Shown: positions 22,796 through 30,800 of the stretch, piece by piece
Layout of the letters: each line of letters opens with the position of its first letter
Position numbering within the stretch: the stretch's first letter is position 1
From: Nanobdellota archaeon
GTDB lineage: Archaea; Nanobdellota; Nanobdellia; SCGC-AAA011-G17; ARS1403
Reading direction: 5' to 3'
DNA length: 36,297 bases
NCBI GenBank assembly: GCA_002688095.1
Contig: NZCA01000004.1
Location: 1-36,297, forward strand
Notes under the pieces: model-generated
Databases searched by the model: none
What the model was told of the DNA's origin: nothing
Seen by the model: the letters and a program-made list of their open reading frames with translations, nothing else
Program-made: the position numbers and the translations under genes

Positions 22796-23537
22796 CCTGT
22801 TTTATTTCTCCTTCTGTATAAGCTAATTTTTCAAGGTGTTCAGGTTGAATCTTAACTTTGGATAAGTTTTGTAAAGCATCAAAGCAAGCTTGTAAAAGAT
22901 TAATCTTGATTTTAGTTTGACCAAAAGTCTTAGAATAAATATCTTTAATTCCGGCCAAAGTTAATAGTTTCTTACATTGATTTTCGATACATAACCCCAC
23001 TCCCTTTGGGGCAGGCATTAGTTTGATTTTTACTGAGCCACATTTACCTTCAACTGCAAAGGGTATAGAGTTTGTGTCTGGAACCCCTTCCCAGGATCCA
23101 CATCCCCGTACAATTCTGATTAAATTTAATTTGGCTTGTCTTAGAGCTTTTTCTCTGGCAGGCATAGTTTCCTTAGCTTTACCTTTGCCCAACCCAACAT
23201 AACCATTTTCATTACCAACGGCAATCATTGTGGTGAATTTGGGTTTGTTTCCTTCTTTGGTTTTCTTTTGAGTCTGTCTCCAAATACTTCTTTTTCCACC
23301 ACCAAATTTACCTTTAGATTGACCAATTTCTATGAATTCAGATTCTAAATTAGTTAAAAGAGCATCTACTATTTCCGATTCTAAGATTTTTTGACCCGAA
23401 TTTGTGATTTCCTGTAAGGATTTAATTTCTCCTGCTTTGACCTTTTTACCCAGCCCAGTCTTAGGTTTCCAAGCTTCCTTATCAAATTCCCTTTTTGCAA
23501 CTCCTCTTGGAGGCTCATTTTTGCTTTTATTTACCAT
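22767..23537 (-). CDS. rps5: Ribosomal protein S5 (uS5)
   Basis: A 256-residue archaeal S5, which acts at the mRNA entry channel and in decoding fidelity. The double-stranded RNA-binding motif is FTTMIAVGNENGYVGLGKGK, followed by ARAKALRQAK-like AREKALRQAKLNLIRI. The second half has CGSVKIKLMPAPKGVGL and LTLAGIKDIYSKTFG. The end is acidic and basic mixed (GKEKDSSD). It overlaps L18 by 7 nt and L30 by 29 nt. Confidence 0.96.
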   Translation of the reverse strand: MVNKSKNEPPRGVAKREFDKEAWKPKTGLGKKVKAGEIKSLQEITNSGQKILESEIVDALLTNLESEFIEIGQSKGKFGGGKRSIWRQTQKKTKEGNKPKFTTMIAVGNENGYVGLGKGKAKETMPAREKALRQAKLNLIRIVRGCGSWEGVPDTNSIPFAVEGKCGSVKIKLMPAPKGVGLCIENQCKKLLTLAGIKDIYSKTFGQTKIKINLLQACFDALQNLSKVKIQPEHLEKLAYTEGEIKQDGKEKDSSD

Positions 23538-24004
23538 TTTTCTTTCAAAATTTTCTCCTTTATTTCTTTAAATTCAGATTGTTTCTCTAATTTTTTTTTT
23601 GGAGGCAAAACTTCTTTGGAGTGAGGAACTTCAAGTTCAGCATCTAAAACTCCTTGTAAAGCAGCATAGAGAACAGAACCTTTGATGGAAGGGTTTAAAC
23701 CAAGATCCAAAACAGCTGTTTCTATGTTTTTGGATTTAGCTTTTAAACCCCCAATTAATCCTGTAAGATAAGCAGAAGAGACATTCCCTTTATGAGATTT
23801 CCAACCCAATTTTTTTAATTGATTGGAATGGGTGGAGATAAGAACCTTATCTCCAGTCGGGATATAATCTATAAATTGGATTGAAACATTATTAAGAGAT
23901 TTCCGAATAACTAAACGGGGTTTTTGATATTTTAATAAATTCAACCGTTTATTATAATCTGTTTTCCCTTCTCTTTTCCGTCTGAATAATGTTTTTTTAG
24001 GCAT
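23531..24004 (-). CDS. rpl18: Ribosomal protein L18 (uL18)
   Basis: A 157-residue 5S-rRNA-binding protein. It has RRKREGKTDYNKRLNLLKYQ, PRLVIRKSLNNVSIQFIDY, the LGWKSHKGNVSSAYLTGLIG motif, AVLDLGLNPSIKGS and QGVLDAELEVPHSKEVLP. This is the archaeal/eukaryotic form, related to eukaryotic L5. Length is slightly under the usual 190 because the C-terminus is short. It overlaps both flanking genes by 7-8 nt. Confidence 0.95.
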   Translation of the reverse strand: MPKKTLFRRKREGKTDYNKRLNLLKYQKPRLVIRKSLNNVSIQFIDYIPTGDKVLISTHSNQLKKLGWKSHKGNVSSAYLTGLIGGLKAKSKNIETAVLDLGLNPSIKGSVLYAALQGVLDAELEVPHSKEVLPPKKKLEKQSEFKEIKEKILKEKW

Positions 24005-24452
24005 TTTTCTTAAATAAGTTTTTTTCTTCCAGGTATAATTTGATGTGTCTTTTATTTCTGAAGAATCCCCCTTTAGCTTTGTCTAAAAGATTTTTGTAAA
24101 CCAAATTTTCGATTAAGTTCTTTTGTTTTAATTCTCTGATGAGCTTTCTTTGAGTTCTTATTTTAGCCATCCAATTTTCTTTTTTGGATAATCTGGCTGT
24201 TTTTTTACCTCTTCTAGCTCCAGGTCCTTTTTGATTTCCTTTTCTTTTTTGAATTCTTATTTTTCTAGCTCTAGATCTGGATTGAGAGGGTGCTTTTTTG
24301 ATTTTAATGAATTTACCTGCGATTAGAGATCTTATATCGGATTTAGTGATAGCTTCTTTTATCTCGGTTAACTTTTCAGGGTCAAACCAAACTTTTTTGG
24401 TTCCCACTTTCAAAAGTTGTCCTGCAATCCGTTTTTGAGTTGTGAATTTCAT
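23997..24452 (-). CDS. rpl19e: Ribosomal protein L19e
   Basis: A 151-residue eL19, absent from bacteria. The family start is TTQKRIAGQLLKVGTKKVWF, followed by ITKSDIRSLIAGKFIKIKK, SRSRARKIRIQKRKGNQKG, GARRGKKTARLSKKENWM and IRTQRKLIRELK. Length is normal. It overlaps L32e by 4 nt and L18 by 8 nt. Confidence 0.96.
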   Translation of the reverse strand: MKFTTQKRIAGQLLKVGTKKVWFDPEKLTEIKEAITKSDIRSLIAGKFIKIKKAPSQSRSRARKIRIQKRKGNQKGPGARRGKKTARLSKKENWMAKIRTQRKLIRELKQKNLIENLVYKNLLDKAKGGFFRNKRHIKLYLEEKNLFKKNA

Positions 24453-25024
24453 TTTTGTTTAGGTGCGTTTGCTCTTGCAATTTGGGTTGTTTGTTTTTGA
24501 GGTACATCCTTTGGTTTTTCTTTTACTTCTGGAAGTCCTTTGGTTTTGTCTTCGATTTTTTCCTCTTTTTCTTCTTCTTTAGTGTCTTTAGTTTCCTCGG
24601 CTTTTTTCACTGCTTTTTCTTTTTCTTTTTTCTTTTGGGTTTCCTTTTCTTTCTTTTTTTGTTTCTTTTTTTCAAAAGATTCTGTTGTTCTTTTGATGAA
24701 AGCTTCAGTGTCCTTTATGTTTAAAACTTGAAGATCCAGTTCTTTGGCTTTTTTCAAAATTTCTAATTTCTTTTTTAATCCTAATTTAGTTGAAAGTAAA
24801 ATTGTTGCATTTTTTAAGGAGGATAAATCCTGGAGATTATTAACCAAATGAATTCTCTTTCCAGATACTAGGTGGCGATTGGATTTGGGAGTTCTGAAAC
24901 CTTGAGAAGGTTTTTTTCTATGTCCGGCTTTATTTAATCTTAGCTTAGAATGTCTACCTCGGGGCTTTCTCCATTTCACTCTCATACCTTTTGCCTTGTT
25001 CGTATCTTGTCTTAGGAATTTCAT
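24449..25024 (-). CDS. rpl32e: Ribosomal protein L32e with long charged tail
   Basis: Large-subunit eL32. Residues 1-115 hold the domain: FLRQDTNKAKGMRVKWRKPR, GRHSKLRLNKAGHRKKPSQG, FRTPKSNRHLVSGKRIHLVN and a helical end. The family's N-terminal leader is short. Residues 116-191 are a low-complexity Lys/Glu tail with Pro and Gln near the end (QTTQIARANAPKQK), unusual for an archaeal L32e. Runs of T on the plus strand mirror this tail and produce false Phe-rich frames there. Confidence 0.92.
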   Translation of the reverse strand: MKFLRQDTNKAKGMRVKWRKPRGRHSKLRLNKAGHRKKPSQGFRTPKSNRHLVSGKRIHLVNNLQDLSSLKNATILLSTKLGLKKKLEILKKAKELDLQVLNIKDTEAFIKRTTESFEKKKQKKKEKETQKKKEKEKAVKKAEETKDTKEEEKEEKIEDKTKGLPEVKEKPKDVPQKQTTQIARANAPKQK

Positions 25025-25581
25025 TTTATTTCCTTCCCAGCTTTTTCAATAATATAACAGCCATCTTGGAATACTCTTTTATCAAAACCGGCTCTGCGTG
25101 TGGCCAATTCTATATTGGCAGCAGATTGACCTACTTTTTCTTTATCAAAACTGGAAAGTGTGATTATATCTCCCTCTATATTTACCTCGACCCCAGATAG
25201 GATTTTGGCTTTTCTAGGAACTTTTTCTCCCATGAAATTATTTATGACAAGGGTATTGTCTTCATTTGCTAAGGTCATAGGGAAGTGTCCAGAACAGACT
25301 TTTATTTTGTAAATGAAACCTTCCCGAATACCCTTGATTAAGTTTCGAACATGAGCTTGGAAAGTTCCAATCATAGTTTTGTCCTTTTTTGTAGCATTCT
25401 TGATTGAAAGGGCAACTTTATTATCTTGGACAGAAGTTGAAAGCGAAGGATAAAGAAGGGTTTTTTGATTCTCTCCTTTAGGCCCTTTAACTGTTAAAGT
25501 CTTATCTTCTATCTTAACTTCAACACCTTCCGGGATTTCAATTTCCTTCTTTATTTCTTCTAATCTCATCTTAATAAACAA
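25021..25581 (-). CDS. rpl6: Ribosomal protein L6 (uL6)
   Basis: A 186-residue protein near the sarcin-ricin loop and the factor-binding site. The two tandem domains begin EIPEGVEVKIEDKTLTVKGP and GHFPMTLANEDNTLVINNFM. GEKVPRKAKILSGVEVNIEG and FDKEKVGQSAANIELATR mark the second domain. Length is normal. Its start overlaps the S8 end by 11 nt. Confidence 0.96.
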   Translation of the reverse strand: MFIKMRLEEIKKEIEIPEGVEVKIEDKTLTVKGPKGENQKTLLYPSLSTSVQDNKVALSIKNATKKDKTMIGTFQAHVRNLIKGIREGFIYKIKVCSGHFPMTLANEDNTLVINNFMGEKVPRKAKILSGVEVNIEGDIITLSSFDKEKVGQSAANIELATRRAGFDKRVFQDGCYIIEKAGKEIK

Positions 25582-25963
25582 AAGCTAAGAGTTTGCCTCC
25601 TATGCCTTTTTTTCTAGCTTCTTCGTGAGCCATGATTCCCTGTGGAGTAGAAATGATAAGTAAACCAAAGTTTTGAGCCGGCAAGAATCTTTTTTCAAAT
25701 TTTTCAAAACCATCTTTTCTTACACTAAATCTTGGTTTAATAACTCCACATTTGTTGATTTTACCTAAAAGTTCTAATTTGAGGGTCTCTCCTTGATTGG
25801 TTTTGGATAGAGCATATTTCCCAGCATAATTATTTTCATTCATAATATCTAAAACTTTTTTAATTACCTTGGATGTTGGAGATATCTCTAGCTGTTTCTT
25901 TCCAGTTTTTTCATAGTCCATTATTTTGGACAATGCAGTTGATAATGTGTCATTTAGTGCCAT
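25571..25963 (-). CDS. rps8: Ribosomal protein S8 (uS8)
   Basis: A 130-residue primary 16S-rRNA-binding protein. It has NDTLSTALSKIMDYEKTGKK, VLDIMNENNYAGKYALS, LLGKINKCGVIKPRFSV and the signature LIISTPQGIMAHEEARKKGI ending GGKLLAFVY. This is archaeal length. It lies 1 nt from S14. Confidence 0.97.
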   Translation of the reverse strand: MALNDTLSTALSKIMDYEKTGKKQLEISPTSKVIKKVLDIMNENNYAGKYALSKTNQGETLKLELLGKINKCGVIKPRFSVRKDGFEKFEKRFLPAQNFGLLIISTPQGIMAHEEARKKGIGGKLLAFVY

Positions 25964-25964
25964 C

Positions 25965-26195
25965 TTAAGAATACCTCTTGAAACCGATTTTAGTTGCTAT
26001 ATCACGGAAACATTGTCTGCATAAATTCAACCTATACTTACTGATATGTGCACCTTTTCGGCCACATCTTTTACATTTTTTAGAACCTCTACCGAAACTT
26101 CTTTTTTGAGGTTGATTATGTTTCTTAAATTTGTTTAATTTAGTAGTGTTGCCTTTCAATTGTTTGAATATTTTTGTGTAATTTTTAGATGTCAT
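25965..26195 (-). CDS. rps14: Ribosomal protein S14 (uS14), zinc-binding form with N-terminal extension
   Basis: A 76-residue protein. The C-terminal 50 residues are the zinc-binding core: [20 protein letters not shown] and [20 protein letters not shown], with two CxxC pairs. An extra basic stretch of about 25 residues precedes the core ([20 protein letters not shown]). Archaeal S14 is usually about 50-57 residues. The next Met is not placed to start the core, so the extension is probably real. Confidence 0.93.
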   Translation of the reverse strand: MTSKNYTKIFKQLKGNTTKLNKFKKHNQPQKRSFGRGSKKCKRCGRKGAHISKYRLNLCRQCFRDIATKIGFKRYS

Positions 26196-26196
26196 T

Positions 26197-26703
26197 TTAT
26201 TCAGCTCCTACCTCTGTTCCGAATTTAGATTTTAGGAATTCGATTGTTTCTTCTTTTGTAATTAAATGAGAAGCAGGAAGTTTTCTTTGTTGGAGTTTCC
26301 TTTTTTTAACTCTGAAACCAGGCCTTTCTAGGGTGGCTGTTACCCCTAATCCAATCATCCCTATTTCAATATCATATTTTGTATCGGGAACAGTAATATA
26401 TTCTGGAACTCCAAAAGAAATAGTACCTGGTCCAATTTTTTTAGGATCGATTTTATTTCCAATAGCTTCCAACATTCGTTTGAAAGTAGCTTCTTGATCT
26501 TTTCTTAGAGTTACTTTGGCTCCAATAGTTAATCCGAGTCTGATTCCCCAAGTAGGGATTCTTTTCTTGGCCTTAGTAGAGATTGGTTTTTGATCCGCTA
26601 TACTATTTAGTAATTTCAAAGCTTTGTCCAGTTTAGCTCCAGCTTCACCAGTCCCAATACTCAAAGTGACTTTCTCTATCCGGATTTCTTTCATTTTATT
26701 CAT
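26197..26703 (-). CDS. rpl5: Ribosomal protein L5 (uL5)
   Basis: A 168-residue 5S-rRNA-binding protein of the central protuberance. It has [79 protein letters not shown] and the archaeal [12 protein letters not shown]. Length is normal. It overlaps S4e by 8 nt and is 1 nt from S14. Confidence 0.96.
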   Translation of the reverse strand: MNKMKEIRIEKVTLSIGTGEAGAKLDKALKLLNSIADQKPISTKAKKRIPTWGIRLGLTIGAKVTLRKDQEATFKRMLEAIGNKIDPKKIGPGTISFGVPEYITVPDTKYDIEIGMIGLGVTATLERPGFRVKKRKLQQRKLPASHLITKEETIEFLKSKFGTEVGAE

Positions 26704-27394
26704 TCTTCAAATTCAAAATGGGTTTGGTTTTTCCAATAACAAAAACATAAGATTTAGGTATGTCTACTTTTTGATCATTAAGTTCTAAAAGAACATGTTT
26801 GTTCAAAGGGGTTTTTTCATGAATGGTATTGATTTTAGCTATTTCTCCAAGATGTTTACCTTTAGCGATATAAACTAAAGCTCCTTTTTCAAATGAAATA
26901 TGATCTTTTACTTTATCTTTGTCTAAGACAAGAACATCGTTTGTGTTGTATTTATTTTCGTCTATTAATAAATTAAAACCATTATGGAAATTTAATTGTA
27001 TTTTTTTATTTTTTAAGAGAGTTTTATTCAATATTTTATGGGGGAAAATGTTTTCTTCTCCTTTTGGAACTTTAACCAAAGTGAATCTGCCTCTGCTGTT
27101 ATAGGTAAGGCGATAAAAGTCTTTATTTTGAAGACTAACAACATCAAACAAACCTACGGGGAATTTAGAACTTTTTACAGGCTTATTATTTACTAAAACA
27201 GCTCTTTGATTAATAACTTCCCGGGTTTCTTTTGCAGTTTTAGTGGCTTTTAAAAGTTTTAAAACTAAGGAAATAGATAAAGATTCTACTAATTTATGTG
27301 CACCAGGGTTAGGTCGAGTAATCCAAACTGTGGATTTTCTTTTTACAGGCCAGGATTTTGGTGCTGCAAGTAATTTAAGATGTCTTTTTGGCAT
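26696..27394 (-). CDS. rps4e: Ribosomal protein S4e
   Basis: A 232-residue eS4, found only in archaea and eukaryotes. It has MPKRHLKLLAAPKSWPVKRK, an S4-type RNA-binding region (TAKETREVINQRAVLVNNKP), YRLTYNSRGRFTLVKVPKGE, and a central KOW-like part (KGKHLGEIAKINTIHEKTPL) ending in SYVFVIG. Length is normal. It overlaps L24 by 20 nt. Confidence 0.95.
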   Translation of the reverse strand: MPKRHLKLLAAPKSWPVKRKSTVWITRPNPGAHKLVESLSISLVLKLLKATKTAKETREVINQRAVLVNNKPVKSSKFPVGLFDVVSLQNKDFYRLTYNSRGRFTLVKVPKGEENIFPHKILNKTLLKNKKIQLNFHNGFNLLIDENKYNTNDVLVLDKDKVKDHISFEKGALVYIAKGKHLGEIAKINTIHEKTPLNKHVLLELNDQKVDIPKSYVFVIGKTKPILNLKNE

Positions 27395-27773
27395 TTTTTC
27401 TCTCCAATATTTTTTGTCTTTCTTTGTCTTCCAAATTTAAAGTTGTGATTAGGATGTTTGAGGGGTTTATTGGATAAGGAACTTTAGAACCATCTTTTTT
27501 TATTATTTCAGCCCCTTCGATTAAAGCTTTTGAAGTCTTTAAAAAGACTTTTTCTATTTTGCCCATGTGATTTTTGAATTGTCCACGTAAAATCTTAACT
27601 GTGTCTCCTTTTCGGATTGGAAGATTTCGAGTTCCATGTTTTGTGATTAATTCTTTAGATAAGTGTGAAGATAGGAATTTATGTTTAACATGTAAGGGAG
27701 CACTATGTCTATACTTTCTTTGTTTTCTTATTTGGCTACTTGCCTTCCATGCATTACTAAATTGTCTTTTCAT
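27375..27773 (-). CDS. rpl24: Ribosomal protein L24 (uL24)
   Basis: A 132-residue protein, an early assembly factor near the tunnel exit. The archaeal N-terminal basic segment reads RKQRKYRHSAPLHVKHKFLS, followed by the KOW motif IRKGDTVKILRGQFKNHMGK. Its last helix, EDKERQKILERKN, is shared with the archaeal family. It overlaps S4e by 20 nt and lies 1 nt from L14. Confidence 0.94.
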   Translation of the reverse strand: MKRQFSNAWKASSQIRKQRKYRHSAPLHVKHKFLSSHLSKELITKHGTRNLPIRKGDTVKILRGQFKNHMGKIEKVFLKTSKALIEGAEIIKKDGSKVPYPINPSNILITTLNLEDKERQKILERKNAKKTS

Positions 27774-27774
27774 T

Positions 27775-28176
27775 TTAAACTATGATTGAGGCGATTTTTC
27801 CAATCCCGGTCCATTTTTCAGCAGCCTCCTTCGCTACAGGTCCTTTGATTAAGGTACCTTTTGGATTTCCTTTTTCATCTTTCAAAACAACAGCAGCATT
27901 ATTCTCAAATTTAATCCTGGTGCCATCGTGTCTTCTATATTCTTTCTTTTGTCTGACAATGATGGCATTTACTTTTTGTTTTCTCATTTCGGTGTTACCT
28001 GTTTTAACAACAGCGGTAATAAAATCTCCAACACCAGCAGCTTGTCTTTTTCCTTTTGCAGTTTTGTGACCTTTTACAGAGATAATGTAAATGATTTTAG
28101 CTCCGGAATTATCACAAGCTTCCAGCTCTGTATGCAAAGGTAAGGCCCTGGTTATGTTGGATTTAGTTGCTTTCAT
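27775..28176 (-). CDS. rpl14: Ribosomal protein L14 (uL14)
   Basis: A 133-residue protein at the subunit interface. It has ELEACDNSGAKIIYIISVKG, RQAAGVGDFITAVVKTGN, RKQKVNAIIVRQKKEYRR, DGTRIKFENNAAVVLKDEKG and KGTLIKGPVAKEAAEKW. This is the archaeal L14 pattern and length. Its start overlaps the S17 end by 14 nt. Confidence 0.97.
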   Translation of the reverse strand: MKATKSNITRALPLHTELEACDNSGAKIIYIISVKGHKTAKGKRQAAGVGDFITAVVKTGNTEMRKQKVNAIIVRQKKEYRRHDGTRIKFENNAAVVLKDEKGNPKGTLIKGPVAKEAAEKWTGIGKIASIIV

Positions 28177-28438
28177 TTTTTACTATGATAAAATGTTTTG
28201 TTTTGCTTAAGGGACGACATTCTTTTACGATTACTCTGTCCCCTTCTTTGACTTCCATTTTATCTGGAACGTGAGCCATAACAGAACTTTTTCTTTTTTC
28301 ATATCTTTCATATTTCTTGATAAGATGGGTTCTATCCCATTCTACTTTGGCTGTTTTTTGCATCTTTCGGGATGTTACAATGCCTGAAAATGTTCTTCCA
28401 TGCAGACTGATTTTAGTTTCTGGTTTTTTTGCTTTCAT
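28163..28438 (-). CDS. rps17: Ribosomal protein S17 (uS17)
   Basis: A 91-residue 16S-rRNA-binding OB-fold protein. It has SLHGRTFSGIVTSRKMQKTA, VEWDRTHLIKKYERYEKRKS, VMAHVPDKMEVKEGDRVIVK and CRPLSKTKHFIIV. Shorter than some archaeal S17 (about 110) because the N-terminal extension is small. It overlaps rnp1 by 4 nt. Confidence 0.96.
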   Translation of the reverse strand: MKAKKPETKISLHGRTFSGIVTSRKMQKTAKVEWDRTHLIKKYERYEKRKSSVMAHVPDKMEVKEGDRVIVKECRPLSKTKHFIIVKNESN

Positions 28439-28692
28439 TTTAGTTGTTTTTTGAGTCTATCCTCGGGTCGACCTACCAAAAGACTGCCTTTGATTTCGAT
28501 TGTTTTTTTATTCATTTTGATTTTGAATTTTGATTGTGATTTAATGATTTTTTTTCCGTTATCCAAGATGAACATATTTTGAGTCTCGTCTACAATTTTT
28601 CCTTTTAATCCTATCAAGGATTTGTTTCTGGAATCTATGATTTCGAGGTCTGAGCCTATGAACTCATACTTGACCATATTTTTTACATTCAT
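28435..28692 (-). CDS. rnp1: RNase P protein component 1 (Rpp29/Pop4)
   Basis: An 85-residue protein subunit of archaeal RNase P, which removes 5' leaders from pre-tRNA. It has the Sm-like barrel signature: MVKYEFIGSDLEIIDSRNKS, LIGLKGKIVDETQNMFIL and KIKMNKKTIEIKGSLLVGRP. It is a little shorter than usual (95-100). It sits between S17 and aIF1, its standard archaeal place, with 4-nt overlaps on both sides. Confidence 0.93.
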   Translation of the reverse strand: MNVKNMVKYEFIGSDLEIIDSRNKSLIGLKGKIVDETQNMFILDNGKKIIKSQSKFKIKMNKKTIEIKGSLLVGRPEDRLKKQLK

Positions 28693-28997
28693 TGTATTTT
28701 GATGGATTCTGGATTAAATCCCATTTTTACGAGCTCTTGTTTGACTTTTTCCGCATGGTCGCCCTGCAATTCGATTTTATCGTCTTTTACAGTTCCGCCG
28801 CATGCAAATTTGGACTTCAACTTTTTTCCAAGATCTTTGATGTTGACTTCTTTCTTGTTTATCCCTTCAATCAAAGTCGAAATCTTCCCAAATTTTTTCT
28901 TTATTCTTTTAATTTCGATGATTTGGGTTTCTTTAGTGATACTCTCCCAAACACCAAGCTCCTTGGGTAATCCCGTTATCGGATCAATTTCTGGCAC
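28689..28997 (-). CDS. Translation initiation factor aIF1 (SUI1)
   Basis: A 102-residue SUI1-domain factor that monitors start-codon selection on the 30S subunit. It begins MPEIDPITGLPKELGVWESI, typical of archaeal aIF1, followed by QIIEIKRIKKKFGKISTLIE, LGKKLKSKFACGGTVKDDKI and IELQGDHAEKVKQELVKMGF. All key parts of the SUI1 fold are present. This factor proofreads start codons, so it is relevant to the two apparent AUC starts in this window. It overlaps L29 by 14 nt. Confidence 0.94.
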   Translation of the reverse strand: MPEIDPITGLPKELGVWESITKETQIIEIKRIKKKFGKISTLIEGINKKEVNIKDLGKKLKSKFACGGTVKDDKIELQGDHAEKVKQELVKMGFNPESIKIQ

Positions 28998-29205
28998 TTT
29001 TGGTTTTTACCTCCTGTTCTTGTTTTTTTGATAATAAGGTATTAATTTGAGCGATAGTTTTCTTTATTGCACGAACTTTTCCGGGATTTTCCGGGGGAGT
29101 ACCTGTTGAGATTTGGGAGTTGTATTTCATTAACTCTCGTTTCAAATCATTCAACTTGGTTTCTATTTCACTCGCCTTTATCTGTTTTAGTTCCTTTATT
29201 TTCAT
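28984..29205 (-). CDS. rpl29: Ribosomal protein L29 (uL29)
   Basis: A 73-residue two-helix protein at the exit tunnel. It has MKIKELKQIKASEIETKLND, LKRELMKYNSQISTGTPPEN and PGKVRAIKKTIAQINTLLSK. Length is normal. Its start lies 38 nt inside the S3 gene in another frame, within the Lys-rich S3 tail, so the S3 extension and the L29 start share sequence. Confidence 0.95.
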   Translation of the reverse strand: MKIKELKQIKASEIETKLNDLKRELMKYNSQISTGTPPENPGKVRAIKKTIAQINTLLSKKQEQEVKTKSARN

Positions 29206-29938
29206 CTTTCTTTTCTACTTTCTTTTTTTTCTTCGCAGTTTTTTTGATGGCTTTTTCTTTTTTTTCTTTGGTAGCCATAATTGTTTTTGTTTCTGCTTCA
29301 ACGTCTCCTAATTTAGTTTCTTCTTCAATTACTTGTGGAGATTGTTCTACTAATGTGATTTTGTCTGGCAATTCTATTCCTGGGGGCATAATACTCACCG
29401 AAATTCCTACAGATCCGGCTTTTAAGTGAGCTACAGATTCTCCTTTTATGATTGCAGCATCTGAAATATGACCGCATTTTTTGAGATAACCATCAATAAA
29501 ACGCCAAGTTTTAGATCTGGCACTTGGAATTTTTCCATTCATAACAATTTCAGATCCTAAAGCTCCAGCATCCATTATGGATTGTAATGTTCGATAACCC
29601 GTGGATTTGAAAGTTGTAGGACCATATCTTTCTAAAGAGTATGCAATTTTTTCAGCAACAGATTGGGCATCTAAGAAAGGATGTTCCACTTCTCCAATTT
29701 CTATTTGAGGATTTTCAAGTTTGAATTTATTTTTTAATGTAATAGTGAGTTTTTTGATATTTTCTCCTTTTCTACCCACAACCAAACCTGGGCGAGTAGT
29801 ATAAATCGTGATTTTGTCCCCTAAAGGTGTTCTTTGAATTTTAGTATGACTATAGCCTGTTTTCATAAATTGTTCTGCTATAAACTCACGTATTTTGAAC
29901 TCTTTCATTTTCTGTGATAAGATATTTCTTTCAATCAT
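29168..29938 (-). CDS. rps3: Ribosomal protein S3 (uS3) with charged tail
   Basis: A 256-residue protein at the mRNA entry channel. The KH domain holds IYTTRPGLVVGRKGENIKKL (GxxG at about 55-58). The C-terminal domain has ERYGPTTFKSTGYRTLQSIM, GSEIVMNGKIPSARSKTWRF, HLKAGSVGISVSIMPPGIEL. After about residue 202 a Glu/Lys tail (GDVEAETKTIMATKEKKEKA and onward) extends the chain. It overlaps L29 by 38 nt and L22 by 4 nt. Confidence 0.96.
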   Translation of the reverse strand: MIERNILSQKMKEFKIREFIAEQFMKTGYSHTKIQRTPLGDKITIYTTRPGLVVGRKGENIKKLTITLKNKFKLENPQIEIGEVEHPFLDAQSVAEKIAYSLERYGPTTFKSTGYRTLQSIMDAGALGSEIVMNGKIPSARSKTWRFIDGYLKKCGHISDAAIIKGESVAHLKAGSVGISVSIMPPGIELPDKITLVEQSPQVIEEETKLGDVEAETKTIMATKEKKEKAIKKTAKKKKKVEKKDENKGTKTDKGE

Positions 29939-30414
29939 TTTTTTGTAACTTCTTTAGTTTCAGTTTTTTTTGTTTCTACTTTTTTTGCTTCTGTTTTTGG
30001 TTTTTCTTTAGCCTTTTTTTCTAAAGATTTTAAAATCATTTTGATATGTGTTCTTTTTGTTTTACGTCTTCTTTGTCGACCATAATGCCAATTCCTAGAG
30101 GATTGACTTGCAATAACCTCTGATATTTGGAATGGGGCAGACATACCTTTAACTTCGGCATTAGCTTCTGCAGTCCCAATTAATTTTAAAATTGCGGAAG
30201 TAGCTTTTAGAGGATATCTTCCTGAAGCAATTTTACCTTTTTTATGCCCTACACCTTTATTGAATCTCCTGTAAGGAATTGCGATTTTTTGTTCCATAAC
30301 TTGTTCTAACAATTTTCTGCTTTTTTCTGTGGTTTTGCCCCTAATAAAACTGCAAATTTCTACCGATTGTTTGGTTGAAATCGGTAATGATGTGGCTATT
30401 GCTACGGCTTCCAT
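29935..30414 (-). CDS. rpl22: Ribosomal protein L22 (uL22)
   Basis: A 159-residue tunnel-wall protein. It has SLPISTKQSVEICSFIRGKT, YRRFNKGVGHKKGKIASGRY, PLKATSAILKLIGTAEANAE, and the tunnel hairpin region NWHYGRQRRRKTKRTHIKMI. Residues 133-159 are a Lys/Thr/Glu tail. Archaeal length is about 150-155. It is 2 nt from S19. Confidence 0.95.
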   Translation of the reverse strand: MEAVAIATSLPISTKQSVEICSFIRGKTTEKSRKLLEQVMEQKIAIPYRRFNKGVGHKKGKIASGRYPLKATSAILKLIGTAEANAEVKGMSAPFQISEVIASQSSRNWHYGRQRRRKTKRTHIKMILKSLEKKAKEKPKTEAKKVETKKTETKEVTKK

Positions 30415-30416
30415 TT

Positions 30417-30800
30417 TTATCTCACAGATACTGCTGCACTAGATTTTGTAGCTCCTACTCCCGGAGCAGAATGTGCTACAGATTTTCTAGTTAAGGCGAA
30501 TTCTCCCAAGTAATGCCCAATCATTTCGGGCTCGATTTTAATTTGAGTATATTCCTTACCATTATAGATAAAAATCATTTTACCTACCATTTCAGGTATA
30601 ATGATAGCATTTCTAAGATGGGTTTTAACTGGTTTTTTAGAAACCTTGAGATTTTCTAAAAGTTTTTTCTGTTGAGGTTTTAAACCACGTGCTAAAGACC
30701 TTCGAGATCTGGCAGGAAGTAAGGCAACGAATTCCTTTAGACTAAGTTTTTGTAACTCTTCTAAAGTTTTTCCCCTATATGTAAATTCTTTTAGTGCCAT
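30417..30800 (-). CDS. rps19: Ribosomal protein S19 (uS19)
   Basis: A 127-residue 30S head protein. The archaeal N-terminal part reads [40 protein letters not shown]. The core has [40 protein letters not shown] and [20 protein letters not shown]. Length is typical. Its ATG shares a base with the L2 stop. Confidence 0.97.
   Translation of the reverse strand: MALKEFTYRGKTLEELQKLSLKEFVALLPARSRRSLARGLKPQQKKLLENLKVSKKPVKTHLRNAIIIPEMVGKMIFIYNGKEYTQIKIEPEMIGHYLGEFALTRKSVAHSAPGVGATKSSAAVSVR

Noticed and set aside
24455-24731. Phe-rich open frames on the plus strand
   Set aside because: They are complements of the Lys/Glu-rich L32e tail, with no start context and no protein-like composition.
29067-29429. 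Plus-strand frames opposite S3 and L29
   Set aside because: They mirror conserved ribosomal genes on the minus strand and have Phe/Ser-rich low-complexity sequence.
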